Below are positions 23,100 to 30,574 of a stretch of 37,542 bases of DNA, piece by piece. Location: positions 1-37,542 of the forward strand of contig CAZOKN010000014.1 of assembly GCA_964580525.1 (NCBI GenBank). Direction: 5' to 3'. Each line of letters starts with the position of its first letter. Positions within the stretch are counted from its first letter, which is position 1. Below the pieces are notes generated by a model. It saw nothing but the letters and a program-made list of their open reading frames with translations, had not been told where the DNA came from and did no database searches. This stretch comes from CAZOKN01 sp964580525 (GTDB taxonomy: Bacteria > Pseudomonadota > Alphaproteobacteria > Rickettsiales > UBA6187). A program made the translations under genes and the position numbers.

Positions 23100-24980
23100 C
23101 TACTTCCGGCGGCGGCCATCTCTTCTAGGTTGCTCAGGCTGGTCATCATCCTTTGATTCATCATCTTTATGACGATGGGTCATGTCAGATATTTTTTTAC
23201 GTAACGTATCTCTTTTCCTAAGTCTTTCAGGAGGTTTTTCGCTATCGAATTCCTGATTTTCTTGAGCCTTAGCTTCCAGCTTTCTTTGCTTTTCAACCAT
23301 GGCAACATGTGAAGAAGGCTCTTCAAGTTTCTTCCTCTGGCGAGGCCTGTGTGAATGAGCTTTTTCTTCTTTATTTGCTTCAATCAGTTTTAGAGTTCTT
23401 AACTTAGATTCCTTAATTTTAAGTTTTGAGTCATGGATTGGTTTTTCTGCTTTTACACTCAACAGTGTATTTATAATTTCTGTATGACCATTTGAATAAG
23501 CATATCCTAAAGGAGTGATGTTTTTTTTGTTTTGGGCATTAACATCAGCGCCATTTGCGATAAGAAGTTTTACAATATCAAGCTCGCCTTTTCTAGCAGC
23601 GCAGTGTAGTGGGGTGTTTCCATCATTGTTTTGGGCATTAACATCAGACCCATTTTCAATAAGTAATTTTAAAATTTCTATTGGGCTACTGGAATTTTTT
23701 GTAATAGCACCATGTAGCGAGATACTACCACAAATATCTTTTTTATTAAGAACCTCTTTTTTTTGTGTATCAGTAAGTTCTGCAAAAAACTTCTGAAGCT
23801 TACTTAAATTATTATCATCGTCTTTATTGTTTAAAAACAAAAGAAAAAATAATTTCATTTCTCTTTCACTCTTTTTGTAAGGCAGATTAAAATGTTTACT
23901 ATAGGTACCTACAAAAATAGACTTAAAATTAGGTTGAGATGCTTCAAGGACATTCTGAGAAATGCTATAAAATGTTTTGCTTGCATGGCGTAAAGCACTA
24001 AACATAAGTGGATTTCCGGTGGCGGCTAAATATTCAAAAACTTTTTGAAATATCTTGTTTTGATCATCATCTATTATTACTTCACGTCTATTCCTAAGCA
24101 ATTTATCCAAATCGCCTTGAACAGCCATTTTTGCTGCTTGTGCCATTTTTTCACGTTTGAATGCTTTTTTTGCTTTATAAAACACATCTTCTTTTTCAGG
24201 ATGCTTTATAATCTTGACATATGGCAAAATTTCTTTGATTTTTTCTACTAAATCATTTGGCACTTCGGCTCCTTGATCAAGGAGCATTTCCAGTATTTTT
24301 TGGAGCTCCCATGGAGCAGTGAGTTTTACAAAAGCATTTTGTAGAGGCGTGTTGCCATCATTGTCTTTAATATTAATATCCGCGCCATATTTTAGAAGGA
24401 ATTCTGAGATTTTTTTACTAGGATGAGCTACCGCCACGTGCAGGGGTGTTTTCCCCTTATTGTCTCTTGCATTAACATCAGCGCCATTTTCGAGAAGAAG
24501 TTTTGCGGTAGAAAGGTCGGTACCTTCAGTTTCTTTAAATATAGAAGCGTAGTAAACAGAATAGTGCAGTGGAGTGCGGCCATTATAATCTATATCATGG
24601 ATATTAGCTCCATTTTCGAGAAGAAGTTGTGTGGCCTGAGCTCTGAAATTTGCGTCAGAATTTGAGACAGCCCTATGCAAAGGGGTTTTGCCATCGTTGT
24701 TTTTTGCATTAACATCAGCGCTATTTTCTATAAATAATTTTAGAAGTGGAAATAATAAGGTGTTTTCGGCATCAGAAGAAATATTTGGCAAAGTATTGTG
24801 TAGTAAGGTGTTGCCGTATTCGTCTTTGGCATTAACAAGTTGTAATTTTTCTTCTTTATCAAGCCTGGCAAATAAATCTATAACTTCCTTTGAAGCTACA
24901 TCATTATGATTAATCGAAATCTGCAAAAAAAGTTTAGATAACCTGTTTCTCATCTCCTTTAATTTTTGTTCGCTTGGCAT
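23100..24980 (-). CDS. Double ankyrin protein with F-box-like centre
   Basis: This 626-residue protein seems to be a duplicated module. Part one: cap (VIDLFARLDKEEKLQLVNAKD, to 53), then five ankyrin repeats (about 54-240) and the shared linker (LPYVKIIKHPEKEDVFYK, about 252-270). The centre (about 305-345), KIFQKVFEYLAATGNPLMF then LRHASKTFYSIS, resembles an F-box. Part two: a second cap (LQKFFAELTDTQKKEVLNKKD) and three more ankyrin repeats (about 415-510). The tail from 515 is Lys/Arg-rich and ends QPEQPRRDGRRRK. Ankyrin/F-box architecture suggests a host ubiquitin-pathway effector; the F-box is by eye. The AAAAGG ribosome site is very close to the ATG. Confidence 0.83.
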   Translation of the reverse strand: MPSEQKLKEMRNRLSKLFLQISINHNDVASKEVIDLFARLDKEEKLQLVNAKDEYGNTLLHNTLPNISSDAENTLLFPLLKLFIENSADVNAKNNDGKTPLHRAVSNSDANFRAQATQLLLENGANIHDIDYNGRTPLHYSVYYASIFKETEGTDLSTAKLLLENGADVNARDNKGKTPLHVAVAHPSKKISEFLLKYGADINIKDNDGNTPLQNAFVKLTAPWELQKILEMLLDQGAEVPNDLVEKIKEILPYVKIIKHPEKEDVFYKAKKAFKREKMAQAAKMAVQGDLDKLLRNRREVIIDDDQNKIFQKVFEYLAATGNPLMFSALRHASKTFYSISQNVLEASQPNFKSIFVGTYSKHFNLPYKKSEREMKLFFLLFLNNKDDDNNLSKLQKFFAELTDTQKKEVLNKKDICGSISLHGAITKNSSSPIEILKLLIENGSDVNAQNNDGNTPLHCAARKGELDIVKLLIANGADVNAQNKKNITPLGYAYSNGHTEIINTLLSVKAEKPIHDSKLKIKESKLRTLKLIEANKEEKAHSHRPRQRKKLEEPSSHVAMVEKQRKLEAKAQENQEFDSEKPPERLRKRDTLRKKISDMTHRHKDDESKDDDQPEQPRRDGRRRK

Positions 24981-24999
24981 GCCTTTTACCGTTTTAAAT

Positions 25000-25023
25000 C
25001 CTTAATAAATTAATTTGCGGCGG
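25000..25023 (-). promoter_or_regulatory. Conserved 5' leader box of ankyrin genes, copy 3
   Basis: Identical over 24 bases to the box at 4511-4534 (CCGCCGCAAATTAATTTA ... TTAAGG) and placed one base after the -10 of the ankyrin gene at 24980. Confidence 0.8.
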
Positions 25024-25024
25024 A

Positions 25025-25053
25025 AATGTAGCATAATTGAGACTGAGTGTCAA
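25025..25053 (-). promoter_or_regulatory. Promoter of the ankyrin gene at 24980
   Basis: TTGACA (25053-25048), 17 bp, TACATT (25030-25025) with TATGC directly before it on the minus strand. Confidence 0.8.
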
Positions 25054-25078
25054 GGGAGTTTGACGGAGAATGGAATCT

Positions 25079-25125
25079 AGAACTTTAGAAACTAAGAATA
25101 TTAAAACTTAAAATTCTAAAGTTCT
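25079..25125. repeat. 12-bp inverted repeat upstream of the tail gene
   Basis: AGAACTTTAGAA (25079-25090) and its exact complement (25114-25125) enclose 23 bases. The second arm is followed by further direct copies of TTCTAAAG. It lies in the 259-bp divergent gap between the ankyrin and tail genes; the remainder holds a cgcaatgacg repeat fragment at about 25165-25174. Confidence 0.6.
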
Positions 25126-25239
25126 AAAGTTCCTAACTTCCTAGGTGGCTTCGGCGGATACAGTCGCAATGACGTTCCTTATTTTCAACTTTTACGCACC
25201 CTAAACAACCAAAACCCAACCCAAAAAGGAGTAGCTATA

Positions 25240-26904
25240 ATGGCTAATACCAACAATCTTTCTATTGCGCTTGTGGCGCAAAACCAATCGCAAAAAGAAG
25301 TAACAATCAATTCTGCCATAAGCGCGCTGGATGCGCTGCTTAATTGCGGGGCGGCGGATAGGGCGCTGGATACCCCACCCGGCTCGCCAGATGAGGGCGA
25401 TGTCTATATTATAGGCAGCTCGCCAACAGACGAATGGACGGGGCAGGGTAATAACATCGCATATTATAATAATGGCTGGCGTTTTATCGCGCCCAATGAG
25501 GGCATGAGCCTGTGGGTGAATGATGAAGATGCCCGGTATGTTTGGGATGGTGCTGCCTGGACAAATAATACTATCAGCGCCATCGACGATTTGTCGGATG
25601 TGACGCTCACAAGCGCCGCCAATCATGATTTTATGATTTATAATGGCAGCAGCTGGGTGAATCAGGTTCCGGCCACAGCCCGCAGCAGCCTTGGCCTTGG
25701 AACACTTGCCACACAAAGCGGCACTTTCTCCGGCACATCGTCTGGCACCAATACGGGCGACCAAACCAGTGTTTCCGGTAATGCGGGAACTGCCACTGCG
25801 CTGCAAACTGCGCGGGCAATATACGGCAATAATTTTGATGGCAGCGCGGCACTAACGCAAATTATCGCTTCCACATATGGCGGCACTGGCAATGGTTTTA
25901 CAAAATTTTCCGGCGCAGCATCATCAGAAAAAACTTATGGTTTGCCAAATGCTTCTTGTAATATTTTAACAGATAATTCTGTTGTTACAGTAGCGCAAGG
26001 TGGCAGCGGTGCGGCAACGCTAACCGGTATTTTAAAAGGCAATGGCACGAGCGCTTTTTCAGTCGCAACGGCGGGAACTGATTATGCTGCCGGAACTTCT
26101 GCCTTAGCAACAGGCATTTTAAAAAGCACAACATCTACAGGCGCATTGACCATTGCAGTGGCGGGGGATTTTCCAACGCTAAATCAAAACACCACTGGCT
26201 CGGCGGCAACATTAACAACTACCCGGGCAATATATGGCAATAATTTTGATGGTAGCGCGGCACTAACGCAAGTTATCGCCTCCACATATGGCGGTACTGG
26301 TAATGGGTTTACAAAATTCTCCGGCCCGGCAACATCTGAAAAAACCATGACTTTGCCCAACGCCAATGCCACGCTAAAATATGCCGGCAAGGAAACTATC
26401 TGGGTTCCTGCGGCGGCGATACGGCCATCGGCCACTGGCGGCTGCGCTTCCATTGCAACAATTGCCACTAGCGCCAACCAGCCGGATATTCAATCGCTGG
26501 ATTTTGACACCACCACCCAGGAATATGCACAGTTTGCCGTTGCTTTTCCAAAAAGCTGGAATGAAAGCACAGTGACAGCGCAATTTTTCTGGTCGCATGC
26601 ATCAACATCAACAAATTTTGGTGTGGTGTGGAATTTGCAAGGTGTGGCCATGAGCGATGATGATGCAATCGCCGCTGCCTATGGCACTGCCCAGCAAGTT
26701 GTCGACACAGGAGGAACCACTAATGACCAGTATGTTACAGCTGAAACTTCAGCTATTACAATAGCAGGAACTCCGGCGGAAGGTGACTTGATTAATTTTC
26801 GAGTGTCGCGTGTGACAGGCGATGGTTCGGATAATATGGCCATTGACGCACGTTTGATGGGCATAAAACTTTATTTCACAACTGATGCAGGGAGCGACGA
26901 ATAA
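25240..26904 (+). CDS. DUF2793 tail protein with fibre-like repeats
   Basis: This 554-residue tail protein has DUF2793 at residues about 1-115 (NNLSIALVAQNQSQKEVTIN, PPGSPDEGDVYIIGSSPTDEWTGQ, NEGMSLWVNDEDARYVWDG), a domain of alphaproteobacterial phage and GTA tails. Residues about 120-380 have fibre-like Gly/Thr/Ser repeats, including a nearly identical pair of about 35 residues (RAIYGNNFDGSAALTQ...STYGGTGNGFTKFSG) encoded by DNA repeats 411 bp apart (25814 and 26225). The C-terminal 160 residues look like a beta domain. AAAAAGGAG lies before the ATG. Its stop overlaps the next ATG (TAATG), so the two genes are coupled. Probably a receptor-binding or side-fibre component. Confidence 0.85.
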   Translation: MANTNNLSIALVAQNQSQKEVTINSAISALDALLNCGAADRALDTPPGSPDEGDVYIIGSSPTDEWTGQGNNIAYYNNGWRFIAPNEGMSLWVNDEDARYVWDGAAWTNNTISAIDDLSDVTLTSAANHDFMIYNGSSWVNQVPATARSSLGLGTLATQSGTFSGTSSGTNTGDQTSVSGNAGTATALQTARAIYGNNFDGSAALTQIIASTYGGTGNGFTKFSGAASSEKTYGLPNASCNILTDNSVVTVAQGGSGAATLTGILKGNGTSAFSVATAGTDYAAGTSALATGILKSTTSTGALTIAVAGDFPTLNQNTTGSAATLTTTRAIYGNNFDGSAALTQVIASTYGGTGNGFTKFSGPATSEKTMTLPNANATLKYAGKETIWVPAAAIRPSATGGCASIATIATSANQPDIQSLDFDTTTQEYAQFAVAFPKSWNESTVTAQFFWSHASTSTNFGVVWNLQGVAMSDDDAIAAAYGTAQQVVDTGGTTNDQYVTAETSAITIAGTPAEGDLINFRVSRVTGDGSDNMAIDARLMGIKLYFTTDAGSDE

Positions 26905-27971
26905 TGTTTGGATATAATTTACTAGGGTTTGGTGGTGGCAATGCCGCCACCTACATCAGTTCGGTACAAACCGGCTCGATTGCCATCGGCAGCGGAGCAA
27001 CATCGAACACCGCTACTATCAATTCTGTTGATACAACAAAATCCGTGTGCTTTTTAAATGGCTGGAAAACCGGCAATTCAGCACAAGATTGGAACAAACA
27101 GGAATGCATCGTTGAACTTACTAACGCTACAACTGTAACTGCCAAGCGCGGTAGCTCCGACACGGCAACTTCCACAGTTTATTACACAGTTGTGGAATTT
27201 ACGTCTATGGCAGTTGCAAGCATTCAAAGTGGCGAGATAAATATAAGTTCTGGCGCTTCCAACACAGCAACTATAACTTCAGTGGGAACGAGCAATTCTG
27301 TTTGTGTCTTGCGTGGCTCAAACACAACTTTTGATAATAACCAGTCATCTACATTTTGTGAAATACAACTCACTAACGCCACAACTGTAACTGCAATCCG
27401 TAATGCAACATCTAACTCTGTAAGTGCGGCTTATACGGTTATTGAATTTCAAAGTGGCATAATTCAATCTGTGCAAAATATTGATGACACTGCCAGCACA
27501 ACATCCGCTACCCAAACTGACGAAAGCATATCAGCAGTGACGATGGCAAATACTGCAGTTTTTTGGCGGGGAGGGCAACTTATTGCGGCAACATTCTTCG
27601 GTGCTAACACTATATTTTATTGCCAATTGACAAGCACAACCAATGTTGGATTTTTCAAAGGCGGAAGCAGTAATGGCACACGCAGCTTGCGAGCCACAGT
27701 TTGTGAATTTAAAACTGGCATTATTAAAAGTTTAAATCGCGGAACTATTTCGCTTTCTTCCGGTAACACTTCCAACACGGCAACTGTAACGGCGGTGAAC
27801 ATCAATAAATCGCTGCTGAATTTTCAATATTTCAGCACTGATAACAGCACAGTAAATCAGGATGATAATGCCTCGGCCTGCATCCTCACTAATTCCACAA
27901 CCATCACCGCAAGCCGCATTGCTTCGACCGGCAATGTTGTTGTGGCTTATGAGTTGGTGGAGTTTTATTAG
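26904..27971 (+). CDS. Repetitive tail-associated protein, four 80-90-residue units
   Basis: This 355-residue protein is made of a short N-terminus (MFGYNLLGFGGGNAATYI) and four repeats of about 80-90 residues. Each begins with a VQTGSIAIGSGATSNTATI-like strand, has ELTNATTVTAKR in the middle, and ends AYTVIEF/YYTVVEF/YELVEF. The third unit is the most diverged. Overall it is Thr/Ser/Asn-rich and beta. It overlaps the DUF2793 gene by one base, so probably forms part of the same tail structure or its adhesin. I do not know a specific family. It is followed by a palindromic repeat at 27985-28028. Confidence 0.78.
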   Translation: MFGYNLLGFGGGNAATYISSVQTGSIAIGSGATSNTATINSVDTTKSVCFLNGWKTGNSAQDWNKQECIVELTNATTVTAKRGSSDTATSTVYYTVVEFTSMAVASIQSGEINISSGASNTATITSVGTSNSVCVLRGSNTTFDNNQSSTFCEIQLTNATTVTAIRNATSNSVSAAYTVIEFQSGIIQSVQNIDDTASTTSATQTDESISAVTMANTAVFWRGGQLIAATFFGANTIFYCQLTSTTNVGFFKGGSSNGTRSLRATVCEFKTGIIKSLNRGTISLSSGNTSNTATVTAVNINKSLLNFQYFSTDNSTVNQDDNASACILTNSTTITASRIASTGNVVVAYELVEFY

Positions 27972-27984
27972 GCTTTTATGGGCA

Positions 27985-28028
27985 GTGGATTCCCGCAACC
28001 TGCTGTGTTAGCAATAGCGGGAATCTAC
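27985..28028. repeat. Palindromic repeat between convergent genes
   Basis: GATTCCCGC (27988-27996) and GCGGGAATC (28017-28025) with a 20-base spacer, extended on both sides (agtg/tact). It has the same half-site and spacer length as the repeat at 1006-1075, but shorter arms. It may act as a bidirectional terminator for the genes ending at 27971 and 28029. Confidence 0.7.
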
Positions 28029-28931
28029 TTACTTCGACACAGAAACAGATTCTTTCCGTTCAAATATTTTGAATGCAGATTTTTCAATAGGAGCGCCAAT
28101 ATCTCTAAACTTATCAGCTTTCTTAGGAGCTATATCCTTAAATTCTTTCTTTGGTCTTAGTTCTGCTGCCTTTGACATTTTGCCAAAAATCACTGAATTA
28201 AAATTAGCATCATCAATATCATTATCAACTATTGAAGAAAATTTAGTAGATTTGTCTTCTGAAGAAGATGTATCTGAATTTGATGGAGATGTTAGTTGAG
28301 GCGGAATGTCATACTTTATTGAATCAAGCTCAGCATAATCTTTGGTTTCAGAATATTTTTTTGGATTTTTTTTTAAAATTTCTTTTAAATAATCCATGGC
28401 TTGATCAGTTGATGCTTTTCCTAACCACAGATTTTTTAGTTTGCCTTCTTTGTTGTTGAAGTCTCTTAGTATTGCCTGAGTATGAGAGTCATCTTTAGAT
28501 TTTGCCCTAGGAACAAAAACCGTCTTATCGGACATTGCTGAAAAAAAGCTTGGCGGCTGGATTAAAACGCCACCATTAAAACTTTTATTATTATCATAGA
28601 GCCAACCACAATCAAAAGCTTTTACTTTTAATCTCTCTGCTGTTGCGTGTATTTTTTGATTTATTTGTTCAAAAATAAATCCTTCAACTTCCTCGATGAA
28701 TACTGCTATTCCAAAAGATATTTTTATAACTTCGGAGATTAAATGAATATTGTAATCTTCTAATTCAGATAAAAACGGATGTGGTTTTGTTTTATGGGTT
28801 TTCTGCACCCTTTTAAGGGAGCTTATTTCATTCTGCAAAGAAGTAACAGATTTTACTTTTTCAATATCATCCAAGTAAAATGGTTTTATTTCTTCAGTTA
28901 TCTTATTTCTTTGAGCTTCATTGAGTGACAT
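28029..28931 (-). CDS. Unrecognised protein, last gene of a five-gene cluster
   Basis: This 300-residue protein matches no family I recognise. The N-terminal 120 residues are helical (DIEKVKSVTSLQNEISSLKRVQK; HLISEVIKISFGIAVFIEEVEGFIFEQINQ), the middle has FDCGWLYDNNKSFNGGVLIQPPSFFSAM, and the last 100 residues are disordered, Ser/Asp- and Lys-rich (TSPSNSDTSSSEDKSTKFS; ELRPKKEFKDIAPKKADKF). It begins 14 bases after the stop of the gene before it, so is surely cotranscribed. No signal peptide. Effector-like by composition and context only. Confidence 0.65.
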   Translation of the reverse strand: MSLNEAQRNKITEEIKPFYLDDIEKVKSVTSLQNEISSLKRVQKTHKTKPHPFLSELEDYNIHLISEVIKISFGIAVFIEEVEGFIFEQINQKIHATAERLKVKAFDCGWLYDNNKSFNGGVLIQPPSFFSAMSDKTVFVPRAKSKDDSHTQAILRDFNNKEGKLKNLWLGKASTDQAMDYLKEILKKNPKKYSETKDYAELDSIKYDIPPQLTSPSNSDTSSSEDKSTKFSSIVDNDIDDANFNSVIFGKMSKAAELRPKKEFKDIAPKKADKFRDIGAPIEKSAFKIFERKESVSVSK

Positions 28932-28945
28932 AATTTTATCTGAAT

Positions 28946-30148
28946 TTATTTAGAATTTTGTAAAAGCGCTTTTTCTTTTTGCTCTTTTGCCTTTTCAACA
29001 TGAGAGTCAGCTGGTTTTTCTATATATTTCGCTGTTATAAATTTTTTATATAATTCCGGACATTCAGGAATTTTTGCCAATAAAATTTTTTCGTTAGCTT
29101 CTAATTTGCGAATAGAATAATTATCAGCCTCTGCTTTTTTAAAAGGTTGTTCCGCATTTTTTATCTCTTCAGATGCTGTGCCAGCATTTATTTTGGCAAG
29201 TGAGTTTACGCAAAATAAAGGGAATATCATTGTTTCTGGTATATTTTTCTTAGTAGCTTCACTAAGTTCAGGAATTTGTTTTAAGAGGGTTTGTTCCAGA
29301 TTAGATAATTTTTGAATAGAATAATCTTGAGCGGCTAGCTTCCTAAGAGCTTGCTCCGCAACTTTTGCCTCTTCAGATGCTGTGCCATCATTTATTTTTG
29401 CCAATGATGCTTCGCACAAAAAAACAAATCTTAACGCTTTTGTTAGACCTTGCATATTTAGAGGCGTTGCTCCCAATACAGACTTGGGAAGAACTTCATT
29501 TACACTTAAAGCTTCGCCTTTTAGCTCTTGCATTTTCCTCAATATTCGTTGTAATTGGCTAGTTGTTCTTACACAATGCAGAATGTTTTCGCCAACTTTA
29601 TTTTGAATTAAAAAATCTTTAAATTCGGCTGCTTCTAAATAGTTTGATAACCAAATATCAATTTTTTCTTTAACAACAATTTTTTCAATATAATCTCCAC
29701 TAATTGTAACTATCTCCAGCATATCTTTTTCCAGCTGTTCTCTATCTATAGGTTCTTCGGTTGTTTTTTGCGAATCTTCTTCGATTTCTGGAGAGGGAGC
29801 AGTTTTTTGTCTTTTAGAATTTTCACCATCTTGAGGCAGTGTTCTTTTTTCATTATTCTCTAATGGAAGGTTATCATCAATAATATCTTGTGCGATTTCA
29901 AATGTAATAGAATGTTTTATGGCTTGTTCAGAAATATACATCTTGTATACCTCAGGACATTCAGGGAGTCTGTTTATTGCAATTAAATCTATAAAATCAA
30001 GTTTTTTAAGATCTTTATTTTTTTGAAACTTTACAATTGCATCATACGCAAATTTATTAGATGAATGTTCTTTCATAAAGGCATCAAAACCTTCCGCTAC
30101 TGTCTTATCACAAAAATCATCAAATTCTATTATTCCAAGTTTTGGCAT
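28946..30148 (-). CDS. Repeat protein with NLS-like basic segment
   Basis: This 400-residue protein is unrecognised. It has internal repeats: IPECPELYKKFI near the C-terminus echoes LPECPEVYKMYI near residue 60, and LAKINDGTASEEAKVAEQALRKL...DYSIQKL is repeated as LAKINAGTASEEIKNAEQPFKKA...NYSIRKL about 75 residues later. Between about 95 and 125 lies a Lys/Arg cluster, NEKRTLPQDGENSKRQKTAPSP, resembling a eukaryotic nuclear localisation signal followed by an acidic region. The C-terminus is Lys-rich. The repeats suggest a helical solenoid. A secreted, possibly nucleus-directed protein is a hypothesis. GGAAAAAC lies before the ATG. Confidence 0.68.
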   Translation of the reverse strand: MPKLGIIEFDDFCDKTVAEGFDAFMKEHSSNKFAYDAIVKFQKNKDLKKLDFIDLIAINRLPECPEVYKMYISEQAIKHSITFEIAQDIIDDNLPLENNEKRTLPQDGENSKRQKTAPSPEIEEDSQKTTEEPIDREQLEKDMLEIVTISGDYIEKIVVKEKIDIWLSNYLEAAEFKDFLIQNKVGENILHCVRTTSQLQRILRKMQELKGEALSVNEVLPKSVLGATPLNMQGLTKALRFVFLCEASLAKINDGTASEEAKVAEQALRKLAAQDYSIQKLSNLEQTLLKQIPELSEATKKNIPETMIFPLFCVNSLAKINAGTASEEIKNAEQPFKKAEADNYSIRKLEANEKILLAKIPECPELYKKFITAKYIEKPADSHVEKAKEQKEKALLQNSK

Positions 30149-30209
30149 TGTTTTTCCTTTTTTTTAAACGCTCTTTTTTATTGAGCATAATAATATTCAT
30201 CAGATTGAG

Positions 30210-30557
30210 TTATTTACCTTTACCGTTTGGCAAAGAATTCACCCATTCCCAATTTAGCATTGAAGTAAAAAAATTCTCTTCTTCTTCAGGCGTCATAGGC
30301 TTGGAAGCTGGCGGTGTTTCAATATCGGGATGGCCTATTTGCCTATTAACCAATGCCTGCCATGGAGCAAGCGGCGATATATTTTCTGGCAGGCCAAAGT
30401 TACGTGTTGCACTAATATTCAACTGCTGCCAATAAGCCTTTTCTTGTTCGATCGAAGATATCCTGGTTGCACTATACACAACACATTTTTTTGGTGCATG
30501 ATATGTTTTTGACGCATGCTTTTCTTTTTTTTGCTCTAATAGGTGTGTTTTTGGCAT
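30210..30557 (-). CDS. Small unrecognised protein of the five-gene cluster
   Basis: This 115-residue soluble protein starts MPKTHLLEQKKEKHASKTYH (basic) and continues with AYWQQLNISATRNFGLPENISPLAPWQALVNRQIGHPD and an acidic-Pro segment (KPMTPEEEENFFTSMLNWEW). No domain recognised. It begins 17 bases after the stop of the gene upstream, indicating an operon. The gap to the next gene (61 bases) has a small GCTC/GAGC stem over a T-run. Confidence 0.6.
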   Translation of the reverse strand: MPKTHLLEQKKEKHASKTYHAPKKCVVYSATRISSIEQEKAYWQQLNISATRNFGLPENISPLAPWQALVNRQIGHPDIETPPASKPMTPEEEENFFTSMLNWEWVNSLPNGKGK

Positions 30558-30574
30558 GTTATTCCTTCTTAATT

